From the NCBI GenBank assembly GCA_963578605.1, contig CAUZEA010000125.1, positions 1-14,953 of the forward strand: a DNA stretch of 14,953 bases, in the 5' to 3' direction. The position numbers and the translations under genes are program-made. Below are positions 14,821 to 14,953 of this stretch, piece by piece. Within the stretch, counting starts at the first letter, position 1. Every line of letters starts with the position of its first letter. Under the pieces are notes generated by a model that was not told where the DNA came from, made no database searches, and worked only from the letters and a program-made list of their open reading frames with translations. The stretch is from JAKVCB01 sp963578605. Lineage in GTDB: Bacteria; Planctomycetota; Planctomycetia; Pirellulales; Lacipirellulaceae.

Positions 14821-14826
14821 CGCTCA

Positions 14827-14848
14827 TGCGGTCGGTCGCCCGACCGCA
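14827..14848. other. Perfect 9-bp hairpin with 4-base loop
   Basis: TGCGGTCGG (14827-14835) pairs with CCGACCGCA (14840-14848) around TCGC. It is GC-rich and stable with no T-run, so it is not a typical intrinsic terminator. It lies just upstream of the fragment at 14686-14820. Confidence 0.5.
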
Positions 14849-14953
14849 GTTAGGCCTGTGCGTTTCAGGCATGCGGGCGTGAACAGCCGCCCCTTAACGG
14901 CCTTTGATCAGAGGTGCCTAAGGGTGGCCGACCCGGGCCAGCCAATTACGTTG
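14849..14953. other. Unassigned DNA at the window edge
   Basis: I checked both strands by eye for continuation of the fragment at 14686-14820. In its frame a TGA lies two codons before the ATG, and I recognise no protein in the other frames. The stretch is GC-rich and holds only a minor five-pair hairpin (GCCTG 14854-14858, CAGGC 14866-14870). Confidence 0.35.

Noticed and set aside
11437..14953. A novel defence or mobile island formed by the WD40, RluA and DUF1501 genes.
   Set aside because: All three are truncated members of ordinary planctomycete families with broken ends; no recombinase, toxin, nuclease or reverse transcriptase is recognisable.

Overview
The window looks like chromosomal DNA of a planctomycete, probably of the Pirellula/Rhodopirellula type. 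The evidence is the gene content: secreted sulfatases, a very large protein joining a PVC-type dehydrogenase propeller to a CxxCH haem domain, a DUF1501 protein, and a coiled-coil/WD40 protein of the kind usually attached to a planctomycete cytochrome domain. This combination is characteristic of planctomycetes and some verrucomicrobia. Most genes lack a clear Shine-Dalgarno site. I see no tRNA, rRNA, CRISPR array, phage gene or intact transposase.

Left part (1-7299): four exported enzymes or enzyme-like proteins aimed at acidic or sulfated glycans. They are a large sialidase/BNR-repeat protein (163-2628, -), a heparan N-sulfatase-like S1 sulfatase read divergently from it (2726-4135, +), a second, smaller and much more AT-rich sialidase/BNR protein (4389-5609, -), and an arylsulfatase-type S1 sulfatase (5884-7299, -). 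A nested perfect inverted repeat (5767-5883) separates the last two.

Centre (7324-10590, +): a protein of about 1088 residues with a PVC-type membrane-bound-dehydrogenase propeller, HEAT-like repeats and a C-terminal single-haem domain (CAACH). It is divergent from the arylsulfatase with only about 24 bases between the start codons. Together these five genes are plausibly a locus for desulfating and oxidising sulfated sugars outside the cytoplasm, but that linkage is inference.

Right part (10591-14953): an intact short-chain dehydrogenase (10651-11436, -) followed by a patchwork of broken genes. These are the C-terminal part of an RluA-type pseudouridine synthase (-), a WD40/coiled-coil protein lacking its N-terminal part (+), a DUF1501 protein lacking its N-terminal quarter (-), and a 44-codon scrap that seems to belong to yet another planctomycete gene. 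RluA and WD40 have both lost their 5' ends and face each other across about 140 bases, which suggests a deletion or rearrangement joint. A second inverted-repeat element (13508-13618) sits between the convergent WD40 and DUF1501 remnants. Like the first element, it ends at the TAG stop codon of a leftward gene.

I did not find a convincing new multi-gene system such as a defence island. The items most worth a second look are the two stop-codon-abutting inverted repeats, the compositionally foreign sialidase gene, and the gene-fragment junctions.
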